Positions 36,252 to 47,738 of a stretch of 64,000 bases of DNA are shown here, in pieces. Under the pieces are notes generated by a model, which was given only the letters and a program-made list of their open reading frames with translations, ran no database searches and was not told the origin of the DNA. A program made the position numbers and the translations under genes. Position 1 is the first letter of the stretch. Each line of letters begins with the position of its first letter. This stretch comes from Streptomyces novaecaesareae (GTDB lineage Bacteria; Actinomycetota; Actinomycetes; Streptomycetales; Streptomycetaceae): contig NZ_JNWQ01000022.1 in NCBI RefSeq assembly GCF_000716875.1, positions 21,207 to 85,206 of the forward strand, written 5' to 3'.

Positions 36252-38165
36252 GTGAACTCTCTCATTCCGCTGCTGGTGGCGGCTCCACTGGCCGGCGCCG
36301 CCCTGCTGCTGCTCGGCGGCCGGGCGCTGGACCGGTTCGGCCACTGGCTGGCCACCGCGCTCGCGGCGCTCTCGTTCGGCTTCGGCCTGGCGCTGTTCTC
36401 GGACCTGCTCGGCCGTGACGCCGAGCACCGGACGGTCACCAAGCACCTGTTCAGCTGGATCCCGGTGAACGGCTTCCAGGCCGACTTCACGTTCCGGCTC
36501 GATCAGCTGTCGATGACCTTCGTCCTGCTGATCACCGGCGTCGGCACGCTGATCCACCTCTACTCGGTCGGCTACATGGCGCACGACGAGCGCCGCCGCC
36601 GCTTCTTCGCGTACCTGAACCTCTTCCTGGCCGCCATGCTGCTGCTGGTGGTCGCCGACAACTACCTGCTGCTGTACTTCGGTTGGGAGGGCGTGGGCCT
36701 GGCCTCGTACCTGCTGATCGGCTTCTGGCAGCACAAGCCGAGTGCGGCGACGGCGGCGAAGAAGGCGTTCATCGTCAACCGGGTCGGCGACATGGGCCTG
36801 TCGATCGCGATCATGCTGATGTTCGCCGAGTTCGGCTCCTTCGCCTTCGGCCCGATCCTCGGTTCAGAAGGCGCGGCCGGCGGCGCCCACCAGGCGAGCG
36901 AGGGCAAGCTGACGGCGATCGGCCTGATGCTGCTGCTGGCGGCCTGCGGCAAGTCGGCGCAGGTGCCGCTGCAGTCCTGGCTCGGGGACGCCATGGAGGG
37001 CCCGACCCCGGTGTCGGCGCTGATCCACGCGGCCACCATGGTGACCGCCGGCGTCTACCTGATCACCCGCTCCTCGGCGATCTTCGACCTGGCGCCGGAC
37101 GCGCAGACCGCCGTGGTGGTGGTCGGCGCGGTCACGCTGCTGTTCGGTGCGATCGTCGGTTGCGCCAAGGACGACATCAAGAAGGCGCTGGCCGGCTCGA
37201 CCATGTCGCAGATCGGCTACATGGTGCTGGCGGCCGGGCTCGGCCCGATCGGCTACGCCTTCGCGATCATGCACCTGGTGACCCACGGCTTCTTCAAGGC
37301 CGGGCTGTTCCTCGGCGCCGGGTCGGTCATGCACGGCATGAACGACGAGGTGAACATGCGTCACTACGGCGGCCTGCGGAAGTACATGCCGGTCACCTTC
37401 GTCACCTTCGGCCTCGGCTACCTGGCGATCATCGGCTTCCCCGGGCTGTCCGGCTTCTTCTCCAAGGACAAGATCATCGAGGCGGCCTTCGCCAAGGGCG
37501 GCACCGAGGGCTGGATCCTCGGCCTGTGCGCGCTGGTCGGCGCCGCCGTCACCGCGTTCTACATGACGCGGGTGATGGTGCTGACCTTCTTCGGCGAGAA
37601 GCGCTGGCAGCCGGACGAGGAGGGCAACGCCCCGCACCCGCACGAGTCGCCGAAGACGATGACCGTCCCGATGGTCCTGCTGGCCTTCGGCTCGGTCTTC
37701 GCGGGCGGGCTGTTCGCCTTCAACGACTCCTTCCTGAAGTGGCTGGAGCCGGTCACCGGGCACGAGGAGGGCAACTCGCCGCTCGCCCCGCTGACCGTCA
37801 CCCTGCTGACCACGGCCTGCATGCTGGCCGGCGTCGCCCTGGCGTACCTGGTGTACGGGCGCTCGCCCGTCCCGGTGGTGCCGCCGGTCGGCTCCCCGCT
37901 CACCCGGGCCGCCCGCCGCGACCTGCTGCAGGACGACTTCAACCACGCGGTGCTGGTCCGGCCTGGCTCGGCCCTCACCGCGACGCTGGTCTACTTCGAC
38001 AGCCGCGGCCTGGACGGCTTCGTCAACGGACTGGCCGCCACGATCGGGGGCCTGTCCGGCCGGCTGCGGCGGGTCCAGAACGGCTTCGTCCGCTCGTACG
38101 CGCTCTCCATGTTCGGCGGCACGCTGGTGCTGGTCGCCACGACTCTCCTGATGAGGTCCGTCTGA
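36252..38165 (+). CDS. nuoL: NADH-quinone oxidoreductase subunit L
   Basis: 637 residues from GTG 36252 (GGAGGG site). Antiporter-like proton pump. [18 protein letters not shown] holds the conserved Glu, [30 protein letters not shown] the helix 7 region, and [19 protein letters not shown] the Lys. The C-terminal part includes the long lateral helix. The stop codon TGA overlaps the ATG of a 13-codon mini-ORF that leads into nuoM. Confidence 0.97.
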   Translation: MNSLIPLLVAAPLAGAALLLLGGRALDRFGHWLATALAALSFGFGLALFSDLLGRDAEHRTVTKHLFSWIPVNGFQADFTFRLDQLSMTFVLLITGVGTLIHLYSVGYMAHDERRRRFFAYLNLFLAAMLLLVVADNYLLLYFGWEGVGLASYLLIGFWQHKPSAATAAKKAFIVNRVGDMGLSIAIMLMFAEFGSFAFGPILGSEGAAGGAHQASEGKLTAIGLMLLLAACGKSAQVPLQSWLGDAMEGPTPVSALIHAATMVTAGVYLITRSSAIFDLAPDAQTAVVVVGAVTLLFGAIVGCAKDDIKKALAGSTMSQIGYMVLAAGLGPIGYAFAIMHLVTHGFFKAGLFLGAGSVMHGMNDEVNMRHYGGLRKYMPVTFVTFGLGYLAIIGFPGLSGFFSKDKIIEAAFAKGGTEGWILGLCALVGAAVTAFYMTRVMVLTFFGEKRWQPDEEGNAPHPHESPKTMTVPMVLLAFGSVFAGGLFAFNDSFLKWLEPVTGHEEGNSPLAPLTVTLLTTACMLAGVALAYLVYGRSPVPVVPPVGSPLTRAARRDLLQDDFNHAVLVRPGSALTATLVYFDSRGLDGFVNGLAATIGGLSGRLRRVQNGFVRSYALSMFGGTLVLVATTLLMRSV

Positions 38166-38206
38166 TGGACAAGGAATCCACAACCCGCAGGGGAGGAGCG
38201 GCATGA
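38165..38206 (+). CDS. Micro-ORF between nuoL and nuoM (13 residues)
   Basis: ATG 38165 overlaps the nuoL stop (TGATG), and its own TGA overlaps the nuoM start (ATGA), so it exactly bridges the 37-bp gap. The product would be [13 protein letters not shown]. It could provide translational coupling or simply reflect the composition of the nuoM ribosome site (GGGGAGGAG), which lies inside it. Confidence 0.3.
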   Translation: MDKESTTRRGGAA

Positions 38207-39822
38207 GTGCGTTGCTGAGTGCCACCTGTGCCGTCCCGGCGGCCGGCGCGGTGCTGACCGCCGCCCTGCCCGCCGGGTCGTCCGAGTCCCGGCGCCGGGC
38301 CACCAAGGCCGTCGCCCTGGGCGTCTCGGCCGTCACCCTGGTGCTGGCCGCCGTGGTGGCGGCGCGGTTCGAGCCGCACGGCGACCGCTACCAGCTGACC
38401 GAGTCGTACAGCTGGATCCGCTCCTTCGGGATCACCTTCTCGCTCGGCGTGGACGGCATCGGCGCCGTCCTCGCCCTGCTCACCGCCGTCCTGGTGCCGA
38501 TGGTGATGCTGGCCTCCTGGCACGACGCCGACCCGGGGCCGGCGGGCCCCGACGGGACCTTCGAGAACCGCAGGCGCACCCAGGCCTTCTTCGCCCTGAT
38601 CCTGGCGGTGGAGGCGATGGTGATCGTCTCCTTCTACGCCACCGACGTCTTCCTGTTCTACGTGTTCTTCGAAGCGATGCTGATCCCGATGTACTTCCTC
38701 ATCGGCGGCTTCGGGGACCGGGCGGGCGGCCCCGAGTCGGCGCGTCAGCGCTCCTACGCGGCCGTGAAGTTCCTGCTCTACAACCTGCTCGGCGGCCTGG
38801 TGATGCTGGCCGCCGTGATCGGCCTGTACGTGGTCGCGCAGGACCAGGGCTTCGGCACCTTCGACCTGCCGACCCTGGCCTCGGCCGTCGCCGACGGGAA
38901 GCTGCAGCTGTCCGGCACCGCCGAGAAGGCGCTGTTCCTGGGCTTCTTCTTCGCCTTCGCGGTGAAGGCCCCGCTGTGGCCGCTGCACACCTGGCTGCCG
39001 AACGCGATGGGCGAGGCCACCGCCGGTACGGCGGTGCTGATCACCGCCGTGGTGGACAAGGTCGGCACCTTCGCGATGCTGCGCTTCTGCCTCGGGCTGT
39101 TCCCGCACGCCTCGAAGACCTTCGCCCCGGCGATCCTGGTCCTCGCGCTGGTCGGGATCGTCTACGGCGCGCTGCTGGCGGTCGGCCAGAAGGACATCAA
39201 GCGGCTGGTCGCCTACGCCTCGATCTCGCACTTCGGCTTCATCATCATGGGCATCTTCGCCCTGACCAGCCAGGGGCAGAGCGGCGCGACCCTCTACATG
39301 GTCAACCACGGCCTCTCCACCGCCGCGTGGATGCTGGTGGCCGGCTTCCTGATCTCCCGCCGCGGCTCGCGGCTGATCGCCGACTACGGCGGCGTGCAGA
39401 AGGTCGCCCCGGTGCTCGCCGGGACCTTCCTGATCGGCAGCCTGGCGACCCTGTCGCTGCCCGGCCTGGCCCCGTTCGTCAGCGAGTTCCTGGTGCTGGT
39501 GGGCACCTTCACCCGCTACCCGGCGATCGGGATCGTCGCGACCTTCGGCATCGTGCTGGCCGCGCTGTACGCCCTGCTGCTGTACCAGCGCACCATGACC
39601 GGCCCGGTGAAGGACGGGGTGCGCACGATGCCCGACCTCAAGGCCCGCGAACTCGCCGTGGTCGCCCCGCTGGTGGCGCTGACCGTCCTGCTCGGCGTCT
39701 ACCCCAAGCCGCTCACCGACCTGGTCAACCCCTCGGTGAACGCGACGCTGTCGCAGGTCCACGAGACCGACCCGGCGCCGGCCCACCCGGTCGCCGCCAC
39801 CTCAGGAGGTGAGCAGAAGTGA
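38203..39822 (+). CDS. nuoM: NADH-quinone oxidoreductase subunit M
   Basis: 539 residues from ATG 38203 with GGGGAGGAG upstream. Antiporter-like pump. The helix 5 Glu lies in FYVFFEAMLIPMYFLIGG, and other signatures are PLWPLHTWLPNAMGEATAGTAVLITAVVDKVGTF and DIKRLVAYASISHFGFI. Length is normal. It overlaps nuoN by 4 bp, with AGGAGGT just before the nuoN start. Confidence 0.97.
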   Translation: MSALLSATCAVPAAGAVLTAALPAGSSESRRRATKAVALGVSAVTLVLAAVVAARFEPHGDRYQLTESYSWIRSFGITFSLGVDGIGAVLALLTAVLVPMVMLASWHDADPGPAGPDGTFENRRRTQAFFALILAVEAMVIVSFYATDVFLFYVFFEAMLIPMYFLIGGFGDRAGGPESARQRSYAAVKFLLYNLLGGLVMLAAVIGLYVVAQDQGFGTFDLPTLASAVADGKLQLSGTAEKALFLGFFFAFAVKAPLWPLHTWLPNAMGEATAGTAVLITAVVDKVGTFAMLRFCLGLFPHASKTFAPAILVLALVGIVYGALLAVGQKDIKRLVAYASISHFGFIIMGIFALTSQGQSGATLYMVNHGLSTAAWMLVAGFLISRRGSRLIADYGGVQKVAPVLAGTFLIGSLATLSLPGLAPFVSEFLVLVGTFTRYPAIGIVATFGIVLAALYALLLYQRTMTGPVKDGVRTMPDLKARELAVVAPLVALTVLLGVYPKPLTDLVNPSVNATLSQVHETDPAPAHPVAATSGGEQK

Positions 39823-41456
39823 GTGCCATCGCAGTGCTCGCCGCCGCCGGCGGCAACACCCCCAGCATCCCGGCGCCGCACATCGAGTACGGCCAACTCT
39901 CCCCGATGCTGGTGGTGTTCGGCGCCGCCGTGGCCGGCATCCTGGTGGAGGCCTTCGTGCCCCGCCGGTTCCGGCACTGGACGCAGGTGACGCTCGCCCT
40001 GGCCGGGCTGGTCGGCGCCTTCGTGGCCGTGGTGGTGCTGGCCGTGCAGAGCCACGGCTTCACCAGGATCGACCTGCTGGCCATGGAGTCGGTCGCGCTG
40101 GACGGCCCGGCGCTGTTCCTGCAGGGCGTGATCCTGCTGGCCGCCGTGGTCGCGGTGCTCACCTACGCGGAGCGGAAGCTGGAGCCCAAGGCCGGCGGCC
40201 TGCCCGCGGACGCCTTCGCCGCCCAGGCCGCCGCCACCCCCGGCGGCGAGCAGGAGCGGGCCGCGCTCCGGGCCGGCTTCGCCACCAGCGAGGTCTTCCC
40301 GCTCACCATGTTCGCGGTCGGCGGCATGCTGCTGTTCCCCGCCGCCAACGACCTGTTGACGATGTTCGTGGCGCTGGAGGTCTTCTCGCTGCCGCTGTAC
40401 CTGCTGTGCGCGCTGGCCCGGCGCCGCCGGCTGCTCTCCCAGGAGGCGGCGGTCAAGTACTTCCTGCTCGGTGCCTTCGCCTCGGCGTTCTTCCTGTTCG
40501 GCACCGCGCTGCTGTACGGCTACGCGGGCAGCGTGAAGCTCGGCGACATCGGGGACGTCATCTCCGGCAAGGCGATGACCACCCCCGCGCAGCTGAGCAG
40601 CACCCAGAGCGACGTGCTGGTGCTGACCGGCCTGGCGATGCTGGCGGTCGGCCTGCTGTTCAAGGTCGCCGCGGTGCCCTTCCACTCCTGGACCCCGGAC
40701 GTCTACCAGGGCGCGCCGACCCCGGTGACCGGCTTCATGGCGGCGGCCACCAAGGTCGCGGCCTTCGGCGCCTTCCTGCGGCTGTTCTACGTGGCCTTCC
40801 CCGGCCTGCGGCTGGACTGGCGGCCGGTGATGTGGGGGGTGGCGATCCTCACCATGGTGGTGGGCGCGGTGCTGGCGGTGACGCAGCAGGACGTGAAGCG
40901 GCTGCTGGCGTACTCCTCGATCGCGCACGCCGGGTTCATCCTGACCGGCGTGATCGCCGTCAACAAGCAGGGCATCTCCTCGGTGTTGTTCTACCTGCTG
41001 GCGTACTCCTTCGTGACGCTCGGTGCGTTCGCCGTGGTCACCCTGGTGCGCGACTCCAAGGGCGAGGCGACCCACCTGTCCAGCTGGGCCGGGCTCGGGC
41101 GGCGCTCGCCGCTGGTGGCGGCGGTGTTCGCGCTGTTCCTGCTGGCCTTCGCCGGGATCCCGCTGACCTCCGGGTTCACCGGGAAGTTCGCGGTCTTCCA
41201 GGCGGCGGCGAGCGGCGGGGCGACACCGCTGGTGATCGTCGGTGTGCTCAGCTCGGCGGTGGCCGCGTTCTTCTACATCCGGGTCATCGTGCTGATGTTC
41301 TTCTCGGACCCGCAGCCGGGCGGGCCGACCGTGGCGATCCCGAGCGCCTTCACGGCGACCGCGATCGGGGTGGGGGTGGTGGTCACGCTGGGTCTCGGTC
41401 TGCTGCCGCAGTACTTCCTCGACCTGGCCTCCAAGGCCTCACTGTTCGTGCGCTGA
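39819..41456 (+). CDS. nuoN: NADH-quinone oxidoreductase subunit N
   Basis: 545 residues from GTG 39819 (AGGAGGT site). Antiporter-like pump with MFVALEVFSLPLYLLCALAR (conserved Glu), VPFHSWTPDVYQGAPTPVTGFMAAATKVAAF and DVKRLLAYSSIAHAGFILTG. About 35 residues after helix 4 (PKAGGLPADAFAAQAAATPGG) form an insert also seen in other actinobacteria. It is the last gene of the operon, followed by a strong terminator. Confidence 0.97.
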   Translation: MSAIAVLAAAGGNTPSIPAPHIEYGQLSPMLVVFGAAVAGILVEAFVPRRFRHWTQVTLALAGLVGAFVAVVVLAVQSHGFTRIDLLAMESVALDGPALFLQGVILLAAVVAVLTYAERKLEPKAGGLPADAFAAQAAATPGGEQERAALRAGFATSEVFPLTMFAVGGMLLFPAANDLLTMFVALEVFSLPLYLLCALARRRRLLSQEAAVKYFLLGAFASAFFLFGTALLYGYAGSVKLGDIGDVISGKAMTTPAQLSSTQSDVLVLTGLAMLAVGLLFKVAAVPFHSWTPDVYQGAPTPVTGFMAAATKVAAFGAFLRLFYVAFPGLRLDWRPVMWGVAILTMVVGAVLAVTQQDVKRLLAYSSIAHAGFILTGVIAVNKQGISSVLFYLLAYSFVTLGAFAVVTLVRDSKGEATHLSSWAGLGRRSPLVAAVFALFLLAFAGIPLTSGFTGKFAVFQAAASGGATPLVIVGVLSSAVAAFFYIRVIVLMFFSDPQPGGPTVAIPSAFTATAIGVGVVVTLGLGLLPQYFLDLASKASLFVR

Positions 41457-41486
41457 CCTTTCCGCGGGATCCGGGGCGGGGGAAGT

Positions 41487-41522
41487 GGCGGGGGAGTTCG
41501 GAAGGCTCCCCCGCCTTTATTT
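41487..41522 (+). terminator. Terminator of the nuo operon
   Basis: GGCGGGGGAG (41487-41496) pairs perfectly with CTCCCCCGCC (41506-41515), followed by TTTATTT. A complete Rho-independent terminator 31 bp after the nuoN stop. Confidence 0.9.
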
Positions 41523-41711
41523 CCGGCCGGATCGACCCCCACCGCCGCACGGCCCGTACAGCCGCCCTGACCAGGGCGTACGGCCCGATCACGACAGGAT
41601 CCGCACGCCCGTGCAGTGATCCACTCGCGACCGGATACCCTGCCTGTATGGCCAGCGGCGGCACTCAGGGACCAGGCCGCTAGATCGACCAGGGACAGAG
41701 GAGTGGTCTTC

Positions 41712-42722
41712 GTGACCGTCGTGGAACCCTTCGGGCTCAGCGTGCAGGACCGCGACCTGACCCGGGACGTCCAGGCCGGACTTGAAGCGGTGGAGGCGGC
41801 GCTCGGCGAGGCCGTCAAGAGCGACGTCCCGTTCATCACCGTCACCGCCAGTCACCTCCTCGAAGCCGGCGGCAAGCGCTTCCGTCCGCTCCTCCTGCTG
41901 CTGGCCGCCCAGTTCGGCGACCCGGGGGCGCCCGGCGTGGTGCCGGCCGCAGTGGTCGTCGAGCTGACCCACCTGGCCACGCTGTACCACGACGACGTCA
42001 TGGACGAGGCCCCGGTGCGCCGCGGCACCCCGAGCGCCAACTCCCGCTGGGACAACTCGGTCGCCATCCTCACCGGCGACTTCCTGTTCTCCCGCGCCTC
42101 CCAGGTGCTGGCCGACCTCGGCCCGGAGGCCGTGCGGATGCAGGCCGAGGCCTTCGAGCGGCTGGTCACCGGCCAGATCCTGGAGACCCGCGGCCCCGGC
42201 CCGGAGATGGACCCGCTGCTGCACTACCTGGACGTCCTGGAGGGCAAGACCGGCTCGCTGATCGCCGTGGCCTGCCGGATAGGAGCGCTGATGGCCGGCG
42301 CCGGGCCCGAGCTGGTGGACACCCTCGGCGAGTTCGGCGAGCGGATCGGCATCGCCTTCCAGCTGGCCGACGACGTGCTCGACATCTCCAGCGACGGCCA
42401 CGAGTCCGGCAAGACTCCCGGCACCGACCTGCGCGAGGGCGTGCCGACCCTGCCGACCCTGCTGCTGCAGCAGATGCCGGCCGACCCGGCGGACCCGGAC
42501 GACGCCCGACTGCGCGAACTGCTCGCCCAGGACCTCTCGGACGACGCGCTGCACGCCGAGGCGCTGCGCCTGATGCGTGCCCACCCCGCGCTGGAGCGCG
42601 CCCGCGCGGAGACCCTGCGCCGGGCCGAGGAGGCCCGGGCGCTGCTCGCCCCGCTGCCGGACTGCCCGGCGAAGGCCGCCCTGGAGGGGCTCTGCGACGC
42701 GGTGGCCATCCGCACCGTGTGA
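41712..42722 (+). CDS. Polyprenyl diphosphate synthase (probable menaquinone side-chain synthase)
   Basis: 336 residues from GTG 41712 (GGAG site); the upstream frame is open but the family begins with VTVVEPFGLSV-like sequence. The first Asp-rich motif is in LYHDDVMDEAPVRRG and the second in FQLADDVLDIS. GGKRFRPLLLLL is the isopentenyl-binding segment. The residues before the first Asp motif are small, as in long-chain (C35-C45) synthases. Next to nuo and near mqn/menG, it most likely makes the menaquinone tail. A possible TACCCT -10 lies at 41636-41641. Confidence 0.9.
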   Translation: MTVVEPFGLSVQDRDLTRDVQAGLEAVEAALGEAVKSDVPFITVTASHLLEAGGKRFRPLLLLLAAQFGDPGAPGVVPAAVVVELTHLATLYHDDVMDEAPVRRGTPSANSRWDNSVAILTGDFLFSRASQVLADLGPEAVRMQAEAFERLVTGQILETRGPGPEMDPLLHYLDVLEGKTGSLIAVACRIGALMAGAGPELVDTLGEFGERIGIAFQLADDVLDISSDGHESGKTPGTDLREGVPTLPTLLLQQMPADPADPDDARLRELLAQDLSDDALHAEALRLMRAHPALERARAETLRRAEEARALLAPLPDCPAKAALEGLCDAVAIRTV

Positions 42723-42732
42723 CGGCGGGGCC

Positions 42733-42758
42733 GCCCGCCGCGCGGTGCCGCGGCGGGC
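42733..42758 (+). terminator. Hairpin after the polyprenyl synthase gene
   Basis: GCCCGCCGCG (42733-42742) pairs with CGCGGCGGGC (42749-42758) around a 6-nt loop, 10 bp beyond the stop codon. No T run. Confidence 0.6.
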
Positions 42759-42856
42759 GTTCGCCCGGGACGTCCGTTCCTTCGGGGAAAGGGAAAACCC
42801 GCTTCCGTGATGGGGGAGACTGGCACCCGTCAGCTCACCCCAGCCGGAAGGTCGCC

Positions 42857-43519
42857 ATGCGTCGCGTCGTCATCGCCGAGGACTCCGTACTGCTGCGGGA
42901 GGGACTGACCCGGCTGCTCACCGACCGCGGTCTGGAGGTCGTCGCGGGCGTGGGGGACGGCGAGGCCCTGGTGAAGACCATCCACGACCTGGCCGCGGCC
43001 GACGCGCTGCCCGACGTCGTGGTCTCCGACGTGCGGATGCCGCCGACCCACACCGACGAGGGCCTGCGCGCCTGCGTCGAGTTGCGCGGCCGCTACCCGC
43101 AACTGAACGTGCTGGTGCTGTCGCAGTTCGTGGAGGAACGTTACGCCTCCGAGCTGTTGGCCGGATCCACCCGGGGCGTCGGCTATCTGCTCAAGGACCG
43201 GGTTGCCGAGGTGCGCGAGTTCGCCGACGCGGTCGTCCGGGTCGCCGACGGCGGCACCGCGCTGGACCCGGAGGTGGTGCAGCAGTTGCTCAGCCGCAGC
43301 CGCAAGGGTGATGTTCTGGCCAATCTCACGCCGCGCGAGCGCGAGGTGCTCGGGCTGATGGCCGAGGGGCGCACCAACGCCGCGGTGGCCAAGCAGCTGG
43401 TGGTCTCCGACGGCGCGGTGGAGAAGCACGTCAGCAACATCTTCCTCAAGTTGGGCCTGGCCCAGAGCCCGGAGGACCACCGGCGGGTGCTGGCCGTGCT
43501 GACCTATCTCAACTCCTAG
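42857..43519 (+). CDS. Orphan LuxR/NarL-family response regulator
   Basis: 220 residues from ATG 42857 (GGAAGG site). The receiver keeps the acidic pair (VIAEDSVLLREG), the phosphorylation Asp in VVVSDVRMPPTHTDEG and the Lys in YLLKDRV. The LuxR HTH is LTPREREVLGLMAEGRTNAAVAKQLVVSDGAVEKHVSNIFLKLGL. No histidine kinase is adjacent, so it is either orphan or paired with a distant kinase. It lies between the polyprenyl synthase and korAB genes. Confidence 0.9.
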   Translation: MRRVVIAEDSVLLREGLTRLLTDRGLEVVAGVGDGEALVKTIHDLAAADALPDVVVSDVRMPPTHTDEGLRACVELRGRYPQLNVLVLSQFVEERYASELLAGSTRGVGYLLKDRVAEVREFADAVVRVADGGTALDPEVVQQLLSRSRKGDVLANLTPREREVLGLMAEGRTNAAVAKQLVVSDGAVEKHVSNIFLKLGLAQSPEDHRRVLAVLTYLNS

Positions 43520-43638
43520 CCGGCTCCTAGCCCGGAATGATCTCCGGCGGCCGGACGTTCTCCCTCATGTGCGGTACGGACGCGGGCCGGTGATTTCCCG
43601 CCGCATGCGGGAGTTCCGTCCCAGGCCGACTCCGCGCG

Positions 43639-43649
43639 CATAGGATGCG
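43639..43649 (+). promoter_or_regulatory. Predicted -10 region of korAB
   Basis: CATAGGATGCG contains TAGGAT (43641-43646), identical over 11 bp to the nuo -10 region. It lies about 75 bp upstream of the korA start. No consensus -35 is seen at the right distance. Confidence 0.45.
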
Positions 43650-43719
43650 GGAGGTGCACCAGGCGGACGGGGCACGGGGCCGCGCCCGCGGTGGTGTGCC
43701 CTCGAGGAGGTCCGCGGCA

Positions 43720-45722
<2,003 letters not shown>

Positions 45723-45726
<4 letters not shown>

Positions 45727-46778
45727 ACGAGCACGCCTTCCCGTCCCTGCGGCTGGTGCCCAAGGCCGAAGCGCCGCAGAGCGCACGGGACTTCAAGACC
45801 GACCAGGAGGTGCGCTGGTGCCCCGGCTGCGGGGACTACGCGATCCTGGCCGCGGTGCAGTCCTTCATGCCGGAGCTGGGCATCCGGCGTGAGAACACGG
45901 TGTTCGTCTCGGGCATCGGCTGCTCCTCGCGCTTCCCGTACTACATGAACACCTACGGGGTGCACTCGATCCACGGGCGGGCGCCGGCGATCGCGACCGG
46001 GCTGGCGAGTTCGCGGCAGGACCTCAGCGTGTGGGTGGTGACCGGTGACGGCGATGCGCTGTCGATCGGCGGCAACCATCTGATCCACGCCCTGCGGCGG
46101 AACGTCAATCTGAAGATCTTGCTTTTTAACAACCGTATCTACGGCCTCACCAAGGGCCAGTACTCACCGACCAGTGAACTCGGCAAGATCACCAAGTCCA
46201 CGCCGATGGGCTCGCTGGACGCGCCGTTCAACCCGCTCTCGCTGGCGATCGGCGCCGAGGCCACCTTCGTCGCGCGCACCATCGACTCCGACCGCCAGCA
46301 CCTGCAGTCGGTGCTGCGGGCGGCGGCCGAGCACCAGGGCACGGCACTGGTGGAGATCTACCAGAACTGCAACATCTTCAACGACGGCGCCTTCGAGGTG
46401 CTGAAGGAGCCCGGCACCCGCGACGAGGCACTGATCCGGCTGGAGCACGGGCAGCCGATCCGCTTCGGCGCGGACGGCTCCGGCGGCGTCTTCCGGGGCC
46501 CGGACGGCGAGTTGTTCACCGCGCCGGTCACCGCGGAGAACGAGGCGGACCTCCTGGTCCACGACGCGCACGCGGCCGGCCCGGCCACCGCCTTCGCGCT
46601 CACCCGGATCGCCGACGCGGACACCCTGCACCACACGCCGATCGGCGTGCTGCGCAGCGTCGAACGGCCCGTCTACGACGAGCTGATGGCGAGCCAGCTG
46701 GCCACCGCCGCCGCCCACCGCGGCCCGGGCGACCTGGCCACCCTGCTCGCCGGCAACGACACCTGGACGGTGGACTGA
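45723..46778 (+). CDS. korB: 2-oxoacid:ferredoxin oxidoreductase beta subunit
   Basis: 351 residues from GTG 45723. It carries thiamine diphosphate and an Fe-S cluster: WCPGCGDYAIL, GIGCSSRFPYYMNTYGVHSIHGRAP, and the TPP/Mg motif VTGDGDALSIGGNHLIHALRRNVNLKILLFNN. IYGLTKGQYSPTS is typical of the 2-oxoglutarate type. No ferredoxin gene is adjacent. A perfect hairpin follows. Confidence 0.93.
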
Positions 46779-46798
46779 CCGTCGGGTCGGCATGCGTC

Positions 46799-46832
46799 GG
46801 CGCCCCTCGTCCCGGCCGGGACGAGGGGCGCC
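46799..46832. terminator. Strong bidirectional terminator after korB
   Basis: A 15-bp perfect stem (46799-46813 with 46818-46832; GGCGCCCCTCGTCCC arm) with a 4-nt GGCC loop, between korB and the convergent VOC gene. Confidence 0.85.
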
Positions 46833-46844
46833 CGTCGTTCGCGG

Positions 46845-47225
46845 CTACTGCTCGACCCACTCGACCAGTTCGATCACGACCCCGTTCGGGTCGGCGACCT
46901 GGAACAGCTTCTCGCCCCAGGGCTCCTCGCGCAGCGGCAGGGTGATGACGACCCCCTCGCCGCTCAGCCGCCGCTCCTCGGCGGCGATGTCCTCGACGAC
47001 GAACGCCAGGATCACGCCGTCCGCGGTGCGGTGGCGCTGCTCCTCGGGCAGGACCTCCAGACCGCGCCGCAGGTAGACGACGTTGACCCCGCCACCCGGG
47101 TGCCCGAGCGAGACGAAGCCGTCGGCCGACATCTCCTCGGTGTACCCGAAGTGCCGCTGGAGGAAGGCGGCGGAGGCGGTGACGTCCTCGACGGTCAGGG
47201 AGACGGCGGTCTTGGTGATCTGCAA
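46845..47225 (-). CDS. VOC-family (glyoxalase/bleomycin-resistance-like) protein
   Basis: About 126 residues from TTG 47225, chosen because GAGAGG lies nine bases upstream and translation then starts LQITKTAVSLTVEDV, the usual VOC beginning. A GTG at 47285 would add 20 residues with no family match. The fold is one pair of beta-alpha-beta-beta-beta modules; typical C-terminal text is LPLREEPWGEKLFQVADPNGVVIELVEWVE, with Glu as a likely metal ligand. Substrate unknown. Confidence 0.8.
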   Translation of the reverse strand: MQITKTAVSLTVEDVTASAAFLQRHFGYTEEMSADGFVSLGHPGGGVNVVYLRRGLEVLPEEQRHRTADGVILAFVVEDIAAEERRLSGEGVVITLPLREEPWGEKLFQVADPNGVVIELVEWVEQ

Positions 47226-47279
47226 GGCGAGAGTCCTCTCGTCGACACCCGGGGCACCCGGACAGTTACCCCGTACGCA

Positions 47280-47297
47280 GTACACTATACATAGTAC
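47280..47297. promoter_or_regulatory. AT-rich imperfect dyad upstream of the VOC gene
   Basis: GTACACTATACATAGTAC has GTAC at both ends and an imperfect centre. It is a conspicuous AT-rich patch about 55-72 bp upstream of the TTG start. It may hold the -10 of the VOC promoter (TATAGT on the minus strand) or an operator. Confidence 0.35.
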
Positions 47298-47376
47298 GGA
47301 GAATCCCGCCAGGGAGATCCGCCGGCCGATCGCGCCCGTGTTCGAGAAAGTCCGGCGGCGAACCGCCCGGCGCCGC

Positions 47377-47382
47377 TAGGGT
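47377..47382 (+). promoter_or_regulatory. Possible -10 for the WXG/EspC-like cassette
   Basis: TAGGGT lies 36 bp before the ATG at 47418 and would place the start site near 47389. The -35 position has no consensus. TTGGGGGG at 47403-47410 is the likely ribosome site. Confidence 0.35.
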
Positions 47383-47417
47383 CGGGGCATCGCATCGAGC
47401 ATTGGGGGGTCGATCCG

Positions 47418-47714
47418 ATGTCGGACGCCGGATTCGAGGTCTCGCCGGAGCAGTTGAGGGCCTCGGCGGCCAACGCTTCGTCCATCGCCACCGGTCTGGC
47501 CACGCCGGTCCAGACCGCCGGTACCGCCTCGGGGACCGCCGGTACGGCCCTCGGCGGCTGGCAGGTGGCCGGACAGCTGGCCGCCGTGGTGACGGCGTGG
47601 ACACAGGGGGCGGAGAAGATCCGCACCGCGCTCGGAGCGGACGAGGAGTCGCTCCGCAAGGCCGCCGACGACTACGGCAGGACCGAGAACGGGAACGCCG
47701 GGGCCCTCCGGTAG
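47418..47714 (+). CDS. Small EspC/WXG100-like secreted protein
   Basis: 98 residues, helical and without a signal peptide. A first Ala-rich helix (about 8-32) and a second one (about 52-85) flank a GGW turn (G46 G47 W48), the place of the WXG motif. Near the end, Y86-G-R-T-E90 fits the YxxxD/E export signal of type VII (ESX) substrates. It resembles the EspC/DUF2580 group. The next gene begins 24 bp later and carries its own WXG motif, so the two may be exported as a pair. No EccC-type secretion machinery is in the window. Confidence 0.65.
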   Translation: MSDAGFEVSPEQLRASAANASSIATGLATPVQTAGTASGTAGTALGGWQVAGQLAAVVTAWTQGAEKIRTALGADEESLRKAADDYGRTENGNAGALR

Positions 47715-47738
47715 CGCAACAGGGGAAGGGGGGCTCCC

